64,000 bases of DNA from Rallus limicola (lineage: Eukaryota; Chordata; Aves; Gruiformes; Rallidae), in NCBI GenBank assembly GCA_022605955.1, contig JAKCOZ010000002.1, forward strand, positions 71,528,783 to 71,592,782, read 5' to 3'. Made by a program: the position numbers and the translations under genes. The notes under the pieces are model-generated. The model did not search any database. It had not been told where the DNA came from and worked only from the letters and a program-made list of their open reading frames with translations. Shown piece after piece: positions 25,330 through 38,100 of this stretch (the stretch's first letter is position 1; each line of letters opens with the position of its first letter).

Positions 25330-28300
25330 AAGAACCTTTCGTACCTGTGAACCATTGCTGGAACTCCTCTCTCCTCTTGTGTTGGTAATACGATTATGGG
25401 GCTTTTTGCCAAAAAAAAGCCTTACAGAGTTGAGAAGATTGACTTTCCCCTTCTTGCATCCCTTGCTATTGTAGATTTCCATAATGTGTTTTGATGTGTA
25501 ACAAAATACTTAATGAGGCTTGTATTTAAAGTATCGTTATTGGTGCCTGGGTAAACATCACTGGGATGAAGCAGGAATTAATGCAGCACAGCTATTGTTT
25601 CAGGCTTCCCGCCTGCTTAGTCAATCATATTTGCATGCATCAGTCTTGCTTCTTGTTTTAAATCTTTTCTTTGCATCTGAAGCAGACAGATGTGTCTCAA
25701 AAATCTAAATAAAGCTGCAAGGCTCTTTCTCTGTCACTACACTTTAGCAAACGTTGATCTTACATATCAGTGTCTATCTGTGATGGGCAAAACACAAACT
25801 GTCCTGAGTTTGGGTTTGTTTCAAGTATTTGGAAAAGTACCAGTTGGAGTCCTCTGAAATATAATGGAAAGAAAACATAAAAATTTTTCCTGTGTGAACT
25901 CTTACATTCGGCTTCTGGTCTCAGAGGGAAATAGAACAGCAGGAGTTTCCTTCATGGCATCAGGTTTTCTGGCATGCAAATTTTCAAATATTCTAACAAT
26001 GAAGAAGCACTGTGAAGTATATTATTACGTGGAAATAATAGCTCCTCTAACTATATGAGAAAGTCTTTCGTTGTGCTTTTGTCTTTCAAATGCATCTATG
26101 CCCTTTTAAAACAAAAAAATCTGCCAGAAATTATTCTTGCTGTCGCTGATCCATAATCTCAACCTGTGAGAATGTGTTTGGGATTTATTTCTTTGTATGG
26201 TTGTTGGATGGTTTTTGAGGAGTTTTGAAGGTTTTTAAAAATTTTTGGGTGGTTATTTGGTTGTTTATACTTTTAAATAATGTAATAGATAGTTCAGGCT
26301 TGAGTCCCTTAGATTTGAAGTTTACTTATATCTCTCATGTCAAGTTCTTCTGTAACAGAAATCTTTGTCGAAGTCACCTACCAAGAAAGGCATTTTTCCA
26401 TATGGCCTACACAGATTTTATCAGCCCTTAGAAATTATTTTCATGAGTACAGTTCCTGTAATATAGGACTGGGATAAAACAGGACAGATCTAGGGACTTG
26501 ATATGGTGAATGCATGCAAGTATGCCTAGATCTGGGTGGGGATATGTTATATACAGTTAAAAAACAAAAAGCCAACTTCTTTAGCAAGAAATATTTGGAA
26601 GACATAGAATATTTTAAGATGTCATTGAATCAATGGGTAATTTACCAAAATATCATATTGATTTTTGGCCCTAATTCTGGCTAGTCCTCCTTTTTCCTCC
26701 CATTTCTTTCTCTGTTTAAATCCAGATTTTGTTAAGACCATTGTATGGCAACAGGATTCAGACCTTGACATGCATAGTGAAGAGACTTGATTTCTATTCT
26801 TGGCGATGGCTCTGAAATACTTTTCTACTCTGTGATCATTTAATTTTAGGAGTTTTTAAAACTGAGATATTTCTATGTCTAGACAGTACCCAACCCAAAA
26901 AACACTAATTCCAGTGGGGATACATCCAGCTAGCACTCCAGAAAACCAAATGCAATCCCAAGCAAAATAGTAAGATCTAAAACAATGGCTCTGAGCGAGT
27001 GCCTTTTATGAATGAGGTTATTAGTGATTCGAATGAATCTGAATAGCGTACTATTGGGAAAAACAATTCTGAGATGCAGAACAATATCAGTTATGTATTG
27101 AAACTGGGCAGGAAAGAACCTGTTTCCAGTGAGAAATCAGCAGGTCTTACCAGCTTTTAAAATTAATTTCTTTTTCCCCTGGAAGTTCTTTATAGTGTCT
27201 ACAAGCTGTAAGTACCCATGAGCCTGAGATGTTCTCCTGTTTATTTGGTGCAATCATGGTAATTTCTGCTTTGCGCCAACCTTTATCCTGTTATTTCAGT
27301 AAATTTTCAATTTTCATCTGCCTCTCTCCCTTTCCTAAGACAAAATCTTTGCATTTGAATGCTATGGCCCTTCAGGAAGTACTTTTTGAGGGAGCTGGTC
27401 CAAATTAAATTCTTAAACAGATTTACACATTTTGCATAATGTCTGTGCAGTAATTTATATTATCTGAGGAAGATGATCGATAGCATAAGTAATATTCTGC
27501 ACATTGCCTCTTTTACTGTAGTTTTCACAATGTATCCTTTGTTGTATTTTGGTGATAATGCAGTAGTAGTGAAAATTTTAATTCACAAGGGTTTTAGCAT
27601 GTATTTTAAATTTGACAAAAGTTAATTTTTGCTCAGTTATTTTAGTAGATATCTCAACATCTGTCCATCTCTTTTCTTCCGTTGTATTCCCCTCCTTCTC
27701 ACAAATTCAGGTGTAGTTTCTCTGGACAAGTCTTTATCTGTAGCAAGCATTCTAAATCTGTAAGAATAATACAAAGAGTCACTTCTACTACTGCTTGGGC
27801 TTTCAGTGAGGACAGTACAAACTTCCCTGGGGTGCAAGGATAGTGCATGGAGGCTTATACTGCTGCAATCTGAATATGTGGAAAATCTGTTTTTTAACAT
27901 TTTGCAAGTCAGTCAGAAATGCAGACTGATTTTCAAGAGAAAAAACAGGCTGTGATTTGTAACAGCTGCTTTCAGGCAAAAATTCACAATCCTACTTTTA
28001 AATGGTTAAATAGTGGGACTTTAAATGTACCTTTTGTCAAAATGTCAGATTTGAGATTTGACATTATAAAAATGTAATTTCCCCAGCCCAGTTTTTTAAA
28101 TGGCTATTCTGACTGTGTTTTCCCCAAAAGCAGTGGCTTGAGGCAGACATCCACCATAGATAGCATCAGCTCAAGTAGATACATTTTGGGAAAGTTTTTT
28201 TATAAGCAACTGAAAAGGGTTTCCTTCGAAGGGAAAAAATGGGCTCTCTGAAACGGGGCAGGGTGAAAAAACTGCTTCTGAAAAAGAAATGACTTAACAC

Positions 28301-29559
28301 AGTACAAGGTGTGCCTAATAACTAATTACATCATTAGCAGTTAGAACTCTAATGGCTTAATCAGGATCCATATGTATATATATAATTGCAAATGTTCTTT
28401 AATATGAGTAGATAGTTCAGAAAAAACCCACTGAGCCAAAAGAACAATAAATCAATCATGTCACAGTATGTTTTTTCATCTTTAATCCATAAAAATCCCA
28501 TATTATTAATAGAAATCTTTGTTGAACTGGTATAGAGTGCAGAGTAAGAACTTTGCTGTACCTAGCAGGACCATAATTATTCTGCTAAGCAGTACTGGGG
28601 TTAACTGTTGTACTCAGGAGTTGCAGAAGGAAATGGGCCTTCACTAATTTGCAGATACTCATTTAACAAAAAAGGGCTGGACTGGAGCAGCATGTGTTAG
28701 ATAAACAGAGAAACTAAGAAGAAAAAAAAGAGAAAATATCTATCTGCTGATGATACAAAGGTTACTCATTTGAAATCATAAGGTCAAAACTACGTGATGG
28801 AAGGGGATGTATTTAAACTTCTTTTAGGATCATGCCTGTTTCTGGAGACTTCCCATCCTTTGCAGGGAGAATCACAGAAATTAAAAATATTGCCTGTATT
28901 GGTCCAGTGATTGGACTTTTCCACCAAGTCATGTCTAAGGGTAGGTTATGTCATTTAAATCCTAAATCTAGGGATGTGAAAGAGAAATTGTAGGTCTTTA
29001 AAATAAGATACAAGTAGTAGGTTTGTCTCAGATGTATGAAATGGCATTAATGTTGCATTGTATTTGGTTCATTGAACACAGGGAAGGATTTGGGTATGAA
29101 ACCCAGCTGAGCAGTACAGTTAGCAGCCTTACTGTAATCCAACATACAATGCATCAGGTTCTTTACCTTTCAAGTTTTGTTCTACTATACAAAGGTGTAG
29201 TATTAACTGCCAAAAACAGAAAAGAACATCCAGGAAACTACAAAAGCTTCTGAGATTGCTACAAAAATATAGATTAAAGCTAAGACAATAGAGTTAAGAC
29301 AGAAAAGCATGGTATACTCCAGTATAAATGGGGAGGTAGATCATATGGAATTAAAAAAAAAAAAAAAAAATTCTCTGTAGCTGTCTCTCAAGAAAAGCTC
29401 TATATCGAGTTTTCTAAAACTAGTAATATTAAATGTGCACTGGTATGATGCAAGATGGAGTATGAACATCAGCATGCCATAATGAAAAAGAAATGCTTTG
29501 GTTCTTTGTTGGATGGATTTAGGTGAAAACAGCAGAAGAGAAATCCATTGATGTAGACT
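25330..29559. other. AT-rich non-coding DNA, no gene recognised
   Basis: No gene, RNA or clear transposable element is visible. Simple-sequence content includes a short TATATATA stretch near 28.37 kb and an A18 run at 29353-29370. Open frames are below 90 codons. Confidence 0.55.
29353..29370. repeat. Poly(A) run, 18 bases
   Basis: Uninterrupted A18. It lies about 200 bp from the probable LTR that follows but has no evident link with it. There is no recognisable retrocopy upstream. Confidence 0.9.
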
Positions 29560-30660
29560 GCATAGTTATCACCCCATGTATCCCACAAGCCTAGGCTTAG
29601 TGGTGTGACAAATGCACTCAGCCCCTTAACCAAACTAGCAGCAGTTGGGTACAGGCTCTGGAGGAGGTAAAGTCCTGAGCCGTAGCCAGGCCAAGAACTC
29701 CTGTAATCTGAAAACCCACCAAGGAGCAGAGTGATGCAATGAGCACCAGTGTGTATGAGCTTGGAACAGAGATCATGCAATTAACACAAGATTAGTGGAT
29801 GTTTTTTCCAAGACTTATTTATCAAAGGATTAAGTTGTGGATACAAGCAGTCTCATGCATGCCTTTCCTGCTGCATGTAATGTGAGTGTGAGCCAACCAC
29901 TTTATTCCAGAGGTGTGATAGCCTAGGTGAGCCTTCTTTGGGCCCACCCTGGTAAGGCAGTGTGGTTGTACGTGTACAGCAGCGATCTCTTGAGCTGGGA
30001 TGCCTTTCATGGTTATTCATTGAGGCAGAGAGACCTTTTACCAATGGCAGATCTTGAGATGAGCCTTATCTGAGCTCTCCCTGAATTGCAACTGGGTTGT
30101 ATGCGAGGTGACTCTCACCTTAAGCAGGGACATCTCTAAGGGTTTGAGATTCCTTACCTGAGACTAAAAAGTCCTTCCTTGACCAAGGGGGAGAGACCCC
30201 TTATGTGTGACAGTATGCTGAATTAATAGTAATAAAAAATTATTCACCCATGTAGTTACTCAATTGTTTTAAACTTTGTGTGTGTATATATATAGGTATC
30301 TTTTAGACATAAACTGGTGACCAGCTCTAAGACTAAGATTGGATTTAGCCACACCTGAGCTCCATTAGGAGTGAGAAAGCAAGGGGAGTCCACTCTGAGC
30401 CTTGTGACTCAACAGGAGGGTCTTCCTTACTCTTTGCATCCCTCGTCACTGTGAGAATCTCAACTTTAACTCATAACTCAATTCTAATTAAATTTTTCTT
30501 TGTATGTGTCTTAACGAGTAGTGGAGGGAAACTTGCCATCGAGCTCTGTGATGAAGTCACACTTTTGCAACCTCATACTAAAACCACTCTTGCTAATACC
30601 TTTGAAAGTGGTTCTTTAAAGGATCCTAAATCAGTATTTGTGACTCACTGAACGTTGATT
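29560..30660 (-). mobile_element. Probable old ERVL-type LTR, minus strand
   Basis: Read on the minus strand, this GC-richer block contains, in order: TTAGGATCC followed by a TTTCAAAGGTATT segment, AATCTCAAACCCTTAG, AAGGTGAGAGTCACC, AGATCTGCCATTGG, ACCATGAAAGGCAT, CACCTAGGCTATCACACC and a polyadenylation-signal-like AATAAA (TTTATT at 29901-29906). The succession resembles a bird ERVL LTR known to me only from memory, so assignment is tentative and both boundaries are approximate. No retroviral coding remnant was recognised. Short open frames on the minus strand inside it are not genes. It could also be another class of dispersed repeat. Confidence 0.45.
30277..30294. repeat. Short TG/TA dinucleotide tract
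   Basis: TGTGTGTG followed by TATATATATA, within the probable LTR block. It is a small composite microsatellite. Confidence 0.7.
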
Positions 30661-33600
30661 GACCACAGTTAAGCATTTTAAATTCCGTCAAATTTTTTGA
30701 ACTCTGTCAAATTGTTATTTTGCGTCGATAAAGCATATTGCATCTTCTCTTTTTTTAAGTGAGGTGCTTTTCAATCTTCTGTGACAAACAGCCAGGAGAC
30801 TTCACCACATGGTCATTCTGTCACTCAACCTCAAGCCCTGCTGACACTACAGAGAAGGTGTAACCTTTAGCTCTGCGAGCGTGAGCATTCATGCCTATTC
30901 CAGCTGGCTGCAACTTGTAGAAGGTAAACGTTACTGCTGCTAATATTCTTGGGACATTGCATGATATGCTTGCTGAGATGAAACACAGGCAGGAACTATT
31001 TCACCTCAGTTTTCTCTGAGGAATTGTAAATTACCCTCATGAGATATTCAGTAACACACACAAGATCTGCTGTTTATCAGCCTGTTTCAGATGAGTTAGT
31101 GTAATGGTTTCTACAGAAATTCTCACTCCTTGTAATTTAAAATACGGGTCCTGGAGCACCAATATATGAGATGAGGTGCAGCAGTCTTTAAGGAGGAAAG
31201 GAGTTTTGCCAGCCGGCAGATGAAGGGACAGAATCTTTCCCCTTTAAGATGTAAGGTATAGCTAGATTAAAGGATTATATTTCTACCAGCAGTCTGACAG
31301 AAGTAAGGAAGAGATGGGGGCAGATGGAAGGGAATTGTTCCTCTGGCTGTATCTGTGCAGGGGTTGAGAAGTCTTCAGTATCTTTCATTACTTCAGTCTC
31401 CTCATTTGAGATTGGTTGGAAATACCTTCCCCAGTCCTTCTCAGTCTTGTGCAGCCAGGATAAGACCAAAGTCTGATGATTCACCTTCTCATATGTATCA
31501 ACCTTTCCTTTCTTACCGAATACTTATCATCATTGTATTTTATTATGACTGAGATTACCCCCGGCCACCATATTGATTACTGTTATTTCCCCACATGCAT
31601 AAGAGAGATTTCGTGAGTGGGAAGTTTCAGCCAGGCAGGCATTCCTGGAAGAGGTTTTAGCCCTCTGCTAAATGGTGCCCAGGAGCGATTTTAGGCAGCA
31701 GGCAACAATAGATGTAAGAATACACAGAAGCCCTGCGGTCATGTGAAAGGCATTGACTTACAACCTTATCAGTGCCTCTTATGCAAAGGGAGAGAAGTGG
31801 AGTACAAACTGCCTGGCACCAAATTAAAAGGTGGTAATGCTGGTAGCACAAGCCTGGAATAATGAAATGAAAATGATGATCTTCAAAAGTCTGGTTCAGT
31901 GTTGTACTATTGCAGTCTCAGCCAAGTCAGCAAAGATGTAGATTAATTCAGCCTTGCTTCTTGCTTTTTTTTCCTTGCTTAGTTTGAGACAGATTCTATT
32001 TATTGCATAGGCCAGCACTACACCAAACTACAGCAGGTTCATTCCTTAAATGTCAGTTGATTTTATGAGCTCACATTTAACAAAAGAAGATGCAGAGTAA
32101 GAGACTCACAGATATTTATGTGTAGACCAAATATTTGTTGAAAATTACGGAGGTAGAACAGGATATATAATATCTTTAAAAGTATTGGGCTGGAATAAAG
32201 GGAGAAATAATAAAGGAGGCTGCTCATCAGCTGTTGCTCCAGATTTAGGGAAAGAAAAAGAACAGGTGGTGCTGGCAGCACACACACAAACAAATCCAGA
32301 TACACTTCATTCTGTGAACAGCAGCATGCAACGCTTTGAGACTGTGCAGGCAAACAAGATATTCCAAAACCGTGTGCTGGCACATGTGGGAAAGGACAGA
32401 TATTTACCAAACATGTATTCTGGACGTTTCCTTTATTTCTGTTGTCTTGTCTATATCCAATATGTGTGTATTTCTTGGATTATTTATTTTGTTGTTCCTC
32501 AATCCACCATATAAATCATAAACCAAAGCTGTAACATTTTTCTTCCGTGCAACAATCAGAAATCTGTCCCTTGGAGAGAACTGTTCTGCCTATGTCTTAA
32601 GATTTCATCAGTTTTATAAAAAAAAAAAAAAAGGCATTTACCTGAGTCTCTGAGTGCCTTTATGGGACAAAGCCTTATCTTCCTGTCTTTTGTAATGTTA
32701 AGGAGAAAGTAGTTTTTCCTCTGATACAACTTTTTGTCCAAGACGAAATTTCTGCTACCGGGGAAGTCATGCCAGAACATGCAGCCTGTGGGGCAGAGTT
32801 GCTTTTAGTGCCTTGGAGCACCATTGTCTGCTGGAACGGTTCGGCGCTTCAGTCCTTGCTTAATATTCTGGGTTCTGTAATACAGATTGCCTTTCAGTGG
32901 AAGAGCTGCCTTAAGAACAATATTCTGGCTGTTATAAAGATTTAATTATGAATATTTTCAGGGGAAAAAAGCCCCAACAAAAAAAACCTTGTAGGTTTTT
33001 TTTCATTTTGTTAATAATTTCAAGGACCACTCCAGGGAAGACAGCAATCTCTTCAAAACAGATATTAATTATCATTATAGATCATTACTTAATGATGTGA
33101 AAGGGTGATGAAAGAGGATACATGTGTATATAAAGATGTTGAAAACCCAGCGGAACCCAACAAAACAAATTTCAGTGTTGACAGGAGATTACATTTCTCA
33201 TTTGTAATTTTCTTTTTATGATAAAAGTTGACTCAAGGGTAGAATTTTTATAATTGCCATTGATGCTTAGATAAAATTTGAATTTTTGGTCTAAAAATTG
33301 TCCTTAATCCTCCCCAAACTCTTAGTGGAACTCAGTTAAATATTTTGATACAGTAATTTTTCACACAAGGAGTGAAATAAGTAGGTGGGGTGTTTTCTCA
33401 GATTTTATATATATATTTTCCTCAGATTATATATACATATATAAAAATAAATATGTGAGGTATTTTCTCAAATTATATATATTATCTGTTAGTATGAGGA
33501 AAAGGAAAGGACTATATAATCACATTTCTGTACTGTCTTTGTAGAAACTACAGAGTTTGTACAAAGACCACTACTCTGTGCTGACTCAAACTAGAATGTG

Positions 33601-34275
33601 TCTGTAGCATGAACAGTTTATTAAACCCAAAGCAAGCAAGTATTTTGCACTAATATGGAAGAAAACCTCCTAAAGATTTCTCCCTTCCTCAGATTAAGCT
33701 GTCTTCCCCCTTCATTGTGCAGTGCTGCTTCGTTCACAAGAACGTAACACCTCTACTAAGCAAGGACACCACCGTCCACAATATGGTAGACATGTTGTCA
33801 GGCCTAGTACAAACCATATGGTGTTAGCATACAGTAATGACAAGTCATACTTCAATATTTCAGAACTGGTAGCATAGGTGACATGGCCTTTTCCAAGTTT
33901 GTTTAGTGAAGCTCAGCTCAGCTCACCCCCAACCCACTGCTGTTCTGGGCTCTTTGCCCAGAAGTCTTCCCAAGAAATACTAATCCCTGACAACAAGAGG
34001 AATCATCCTTCATGTACCTCTCTGTGGAGACAGCAGCAGGCTCAGCTGCAAAGCTGTGCTCAGTGTTTTTCTCTACAGGGCCTCACAGTGCACCTGCAAA
34101 CCTGACAAAACGGCAGTGTCCCTGAAGGGCAGTGGAAGCATCTGTCGGACTCAGGTGGCTGATCTGGTTAACCAGAGATCTAGAAGGAAGGAGAAAGGGA
34201 AGAGCAGAAAAGACTAGCAATGTGTATGACAGGCACTTGGTATTCATTATGAGACAGCAAAACTGTAATTTACAG
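30661..34275. other. AT-rich non-coding DNA, no gene recognised
   Basis: No supported gene or element. The stretch contains an A run at about 32618-32632 and a set of AT-rich near-repeats at 33391-33485, listed separately. A short GCTCAGCTCAGCTCA repeat occurs near 33.91 kb. Open frames reach only about 115 codons and are unconvincing. Confidence 0.55.
33391..33485. repeat. Three imperfect TTCTCAGATT-plus-TA repeats
   Basis: Three related units are visible: TTTTCTCAGATTTTATATAT, TTCCTCAGATTATATATACA and TTTTCTCAAATTATATATAT, starting near 33393, 33418 and 33463. The first two are about 25 bp apart. The third follows after an AT-rich insert. The likely origin is local slippage or duplication in an AT-rich minisatellite. 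Confidence 0.8.
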
Positions 34276-34674
34276 ATTCACAGAATCACAGAATTGTAGG
34301 GGTTGCAAGGGACCTCCAGAGATTACAGAGTCCAACCTTCCTGCCAAAGCAGGTTCCCTAGGACAGGTCGCACAGGTAGGCGTCCAGATGGGTCTTGAAT
34401 GTCTCCAGAGAAGGAGACTCCACACCCCCCTGGGCAGCCTGTCCCAGTGCTCTGTCACCCTTACCATGAGGAAGTTCTTCCACATATTGGTGCGGAACTT
34501 CCTGTGCTCCAACTTGAGGCCATTGTCCCTTGTCCTGTCCCCACAGACACTGAGAAGAGGCTGGCCATTTCCCTCTTTCTCCCACACATCAGATATTTAC
34601 AAACATTAATCAAATCTCCTCTTAGTCTTTTTTCAAGGCTGAACAGCCCCAATTCACTCAGCCTTTTCTCAGAA
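34276..34674 (-). mobile_element. CR1 LINE, 3' portion, minus strand
   Basis: The plus strand reads ATTCACAGAATCACAGAATTG, then GGGTTGCAAGGGACCTCCAG, CCCCTGGGCAGCCTGTCCCA, CACATATTGGTGCGGAACTT, CCATTGTCCCTTGTCCTGTC, and finally AAGGCTGAACAGCCCCAATT with CTCAGCCTTTTCTCAG. These are the reverse complement of CR1 3' sequence, with the octamer tail at the low-coordinate end. At about 400 bp it is the longest CR1 copy in the window, still heavily 5' truncated. Open frames of up to 105 codons occur on both strands inside it but are not intact CR1 protein. Confidence 0.95.
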
Positions 34675-35129
34675 TTGTTGTGTCAGTGTTTTTAAATCGT
34701 TTCTGTGCTTAATAAACCTCTCCCCACCAGGTAAATGAAATTGATACAGATTTTTCTTTTTCTAAAAAAAAAAAAAAAGGTGAAGAACATAAGTGGTTTT
34801 GGATCTAGCCCACAAAGTTGACATGGCTTGGATAGTTTGGTTTCCTGTGCTCTCATCAGGACTTCAGTTTCCTGTTTTCTGTCAGAGCCACTTGCTAGCT
34901 CAAAATAAAGTGAAAATTTTCACATGGAAAGTTTAGGTAGAATTAGCATGTAGAACTGTTTCTTATGTGATATGTTTTTCAATAATGTACTGTTTAGAAT
35001 CCAGGTAACGGAATGGTGGTTTCAGTTATTTTTTGCCAAAAAGGGAATAAAGAGGAAAACCTCCACATCTGAAAAAGTTTTGCAGAAGGAACTGAATATC
35101 ATAGTTTGAATCTCCTCTTATCTGTGCAC

Positions 35130-35169
35130 TAAGGGAAAAAAGGGAAGAAAAAGAAAGAAAAAAAGAATA
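35130..35169. repeat. Purine-rich low-complexity tract
   Basis: AAGGGAAAAAAGGGAAGAAA-type sequence, entirely A and G over some 35 bases. Confidence 0.7.
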
Positions 35170-38100
35170 GATGTTTTATTTAGATTTTTCCAGAAAATAC
35201 ACTTAAAATGGCAGGATTATTTCCATTAAAATTCCACTTTTAATACAGATAACAGTACAACACAATTTTGTATTTTCTGTATAGAACATAAAGTACCAAA
35301 TAGAATTGGCTGATTTAATACCAGAAGAACTGAATTTATATCAAATGTATCATTATTCTCTGGTCTCCAGAAGTAATTAAAACTGGGAAATAGGATTGCA
35401 AATGAGCCTTTTGATGTGACATCAGCAAATCTACTGTAACCAAAGGATGATGGGCTGAACCATGCCTTTCATATAATCTGATTGAGAATGTGTTTTACAG
35501 CCACAATTGTACAGTGAAACTTACTTTTAAATAAATTACAGATTTCATGCAGTAGAATAGACTTATTTTACAGAAGGGCATATATTATTTTACATGTGTC
35601 AATCAATGATGGCTTAAAAGTCACTCATAAAATTGATTTCACAGGAACAGATAATTTACATATTATGCAAGGAGGAACAACCCAAAATCTGTAAGGTAAA
35701 TTACATCAAGTATTACTCCTCTGTAGAGGATCTTTTAGTTAATAACATGTACGGGATGTGGAAGCACTGAATTTCTTCTAATCAGTCAGTGCTGAGAAGA
35801 AATTCTCTAATGTTTTGTGTTCAGGTTTGCATAAATTATAGATAGTACCTTAATATGCTGTTCTTTCTTTTTGGGGGATACAAAGCAGCTTATCCAAACA
35901 ATGAAGAACGCTACAACCCAGCTGTGCTTCTATTGTACACTCTTTCTGCCCCTGTAACTGCTGGTGAGGACTAAGAAGTATCCACACTACTGCAGGATGT
36001 TTTTTCTTTCAGGGAGGTGGTATGGATTCTGCATGCTTATATTTAATACCTCCTGTGATCATGGAATTACAGATTGCCATATTGCACAGAGCCCAGGGGG
36101 AAGAGTTAAGGTTATGGTTTCAACCCTAAATCTTGCATTTCCTGGCTAGTGAGCAATTAACTTACAATGTTACTTGCATTTTAATACCTTTGGGCTGATC
36201 CTCTCACTGTTAAAGAAAACAGCAAACTCACACTTATTTCAAAAGTTGAAACCCTTATATGTAGTACATACAATTGTATTTCATACCATAAATAATGGGT
36301 TCTTTTGCTTTTCTAGCCTGTTCAAAGATCAGTTGGGTTTGGTTTTTTTTTAAATTTTTTTTCTGTTCATGTCTAGCATGATATACCATTTAATGAGGAA
36401 GCAAAGATTTAGCAACATTATTAATTAACAAATTAAATGTCAGTTAGCACAGACATAATGTCAGGATTCTAATCCACAACTGAATTTTGGTTCAGCATAC
36501 TAATCCATGCTCATTTGCTTCTTACTCATGATGTTAATTCGCTTCTAATAAGGTAGAAATTTAGAGAAAATATTCCATGCATCATGGAAGAGTTTAGGGT
36601 CTAGATTTGTTCTTTTCCTTGAAACTGTGGGGTTTTTCAACTATGGGCTTAACAGTATTTTCTAAGTTATTACCCTAAATGACCTGAATTTCTATGGAAA
36701 TTAAATAAAATGAAAAGTTTATTACCAGCCTCCAAGGTATATTTAAATATAAAATAGAAACTATGTATAACAAATCTGATGTTTTTTTGTAGATTTTAAT
36801 CTCTGTAAAGTTCCAATTTACCAGTATGTGCATTAAGGCAAAGTGCTAGCATTAATATCAGAATCTGATGGAGAGAGGCAGAAAAAAACACGCTTCATTA
36901 TAATAAATCAATTAAAAAAAGACATATTATTCACAAATAATTAGCCTTCTTTTAAACAAAAAAGCTAGACCTCAAAGCATCGAATAATAACTATATATTA
37001 AAAAAAAACCCCAAACCAAACAATGATTATGATACTGAATAATTGAATTGGAAACTGATGATGATAATATTTATGATTTTTTTCCTGACTTTCTTTAAGT
37101 CTCAATTCCCTCCTGAAGCTTTCAAAATGTCAGTTTACTGCCTATTCATTAATTATTCACTTTAACTATGTTTCAAAAATGCAACATAGAGAAAAATATT
37201 ATTAGCTTAGCTTTAATATAGGTATGCTTCATATATACCATAATGTTCATATTTCTGTACTTAAGTATATGCATAAGTTATTGGATAAGTTAATATTCAA
37301 CAAACAAGAGTGTGTAGCTCTGCCAATAAAGGACCTAGAACTGCAAAAATTAGAAAAGAACAAAAATAAAATAAACACTTTTTAATTTGTTTTAAATATT
37401 CAGGTGGGAAAAAAGCACTGGTGTACCCCACATGATTCAATGGATAATTCCATGTTGAAGTACCACATGGTATATTTCAAATTCTATCAGATACTGATAG
37501 TTCTTCAGGGGTTGTATTGCAAACTGACCAACCTGACTCTGTTTTAAATTGGCGTGCAGCCTTTTCACTTCCATTATTTAAAAATGCTTTGGAATATGCT
37601 TTGAGACAAAGTGAGAAAATCTTACTCCTAGGCAAACAGATAACTGCTGGCTTTCCTTATAAACACAATTTTACCTTGCAACATGTTGTGTGCTATGGGG
37701 ATGTGGAGGGGGCTTTGGCATATGCATGGTTTATTTTTTTTAAATTTTTTTTTCAGCAAGTATCTCTTTTTAAAAGACATCTTCCCTCATCTAAAGAGCA
37801 TGACTTTATTGCTTTGGCACCACTTCAGCACTTCCAATTTTCAGAACTGCAGTTGTGGAACAAACTTGCATATTGTTTTTGGTCTGGTATGAGGGAAATG
37901 CATTGAATCAATCAACAAATTAAATTAAAATTGAGCTAATGTATAAGGAAAAACAATTCCCTCAGTCTTTATTATTATTTCAGAAGAAGCCAAGGCAAGA
38001 TTGCAGGTTAAGGACTGGATTTGAAGATTTCAGGGTGTGTAAAGATGACTTAGAATTGGACAGACAAAATGCAAAGTACCAAACCCACTCATTAAACATT

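Noticed and set aside
25077..25412. Minus-strand open frame of 111 codons containing a duplicated 22-residue block
   Set aside because: The apparent protein repeat is a by-product of the 66-bp DNA duplication. The plus strand is open there too.
34270..34695. Open frames up to 105 codons on both strands
   Set aside because: They lie in the minus-strand CR1 3' fragment and do not correspond to an intact CR1 protein.
37517..37906. 129-codon open frame, plus strand
   Set aside because: It starts at TTG, and part of the frame is a T-run-encoded KFFF/IFFF stretch. No known family or splice context is visible.
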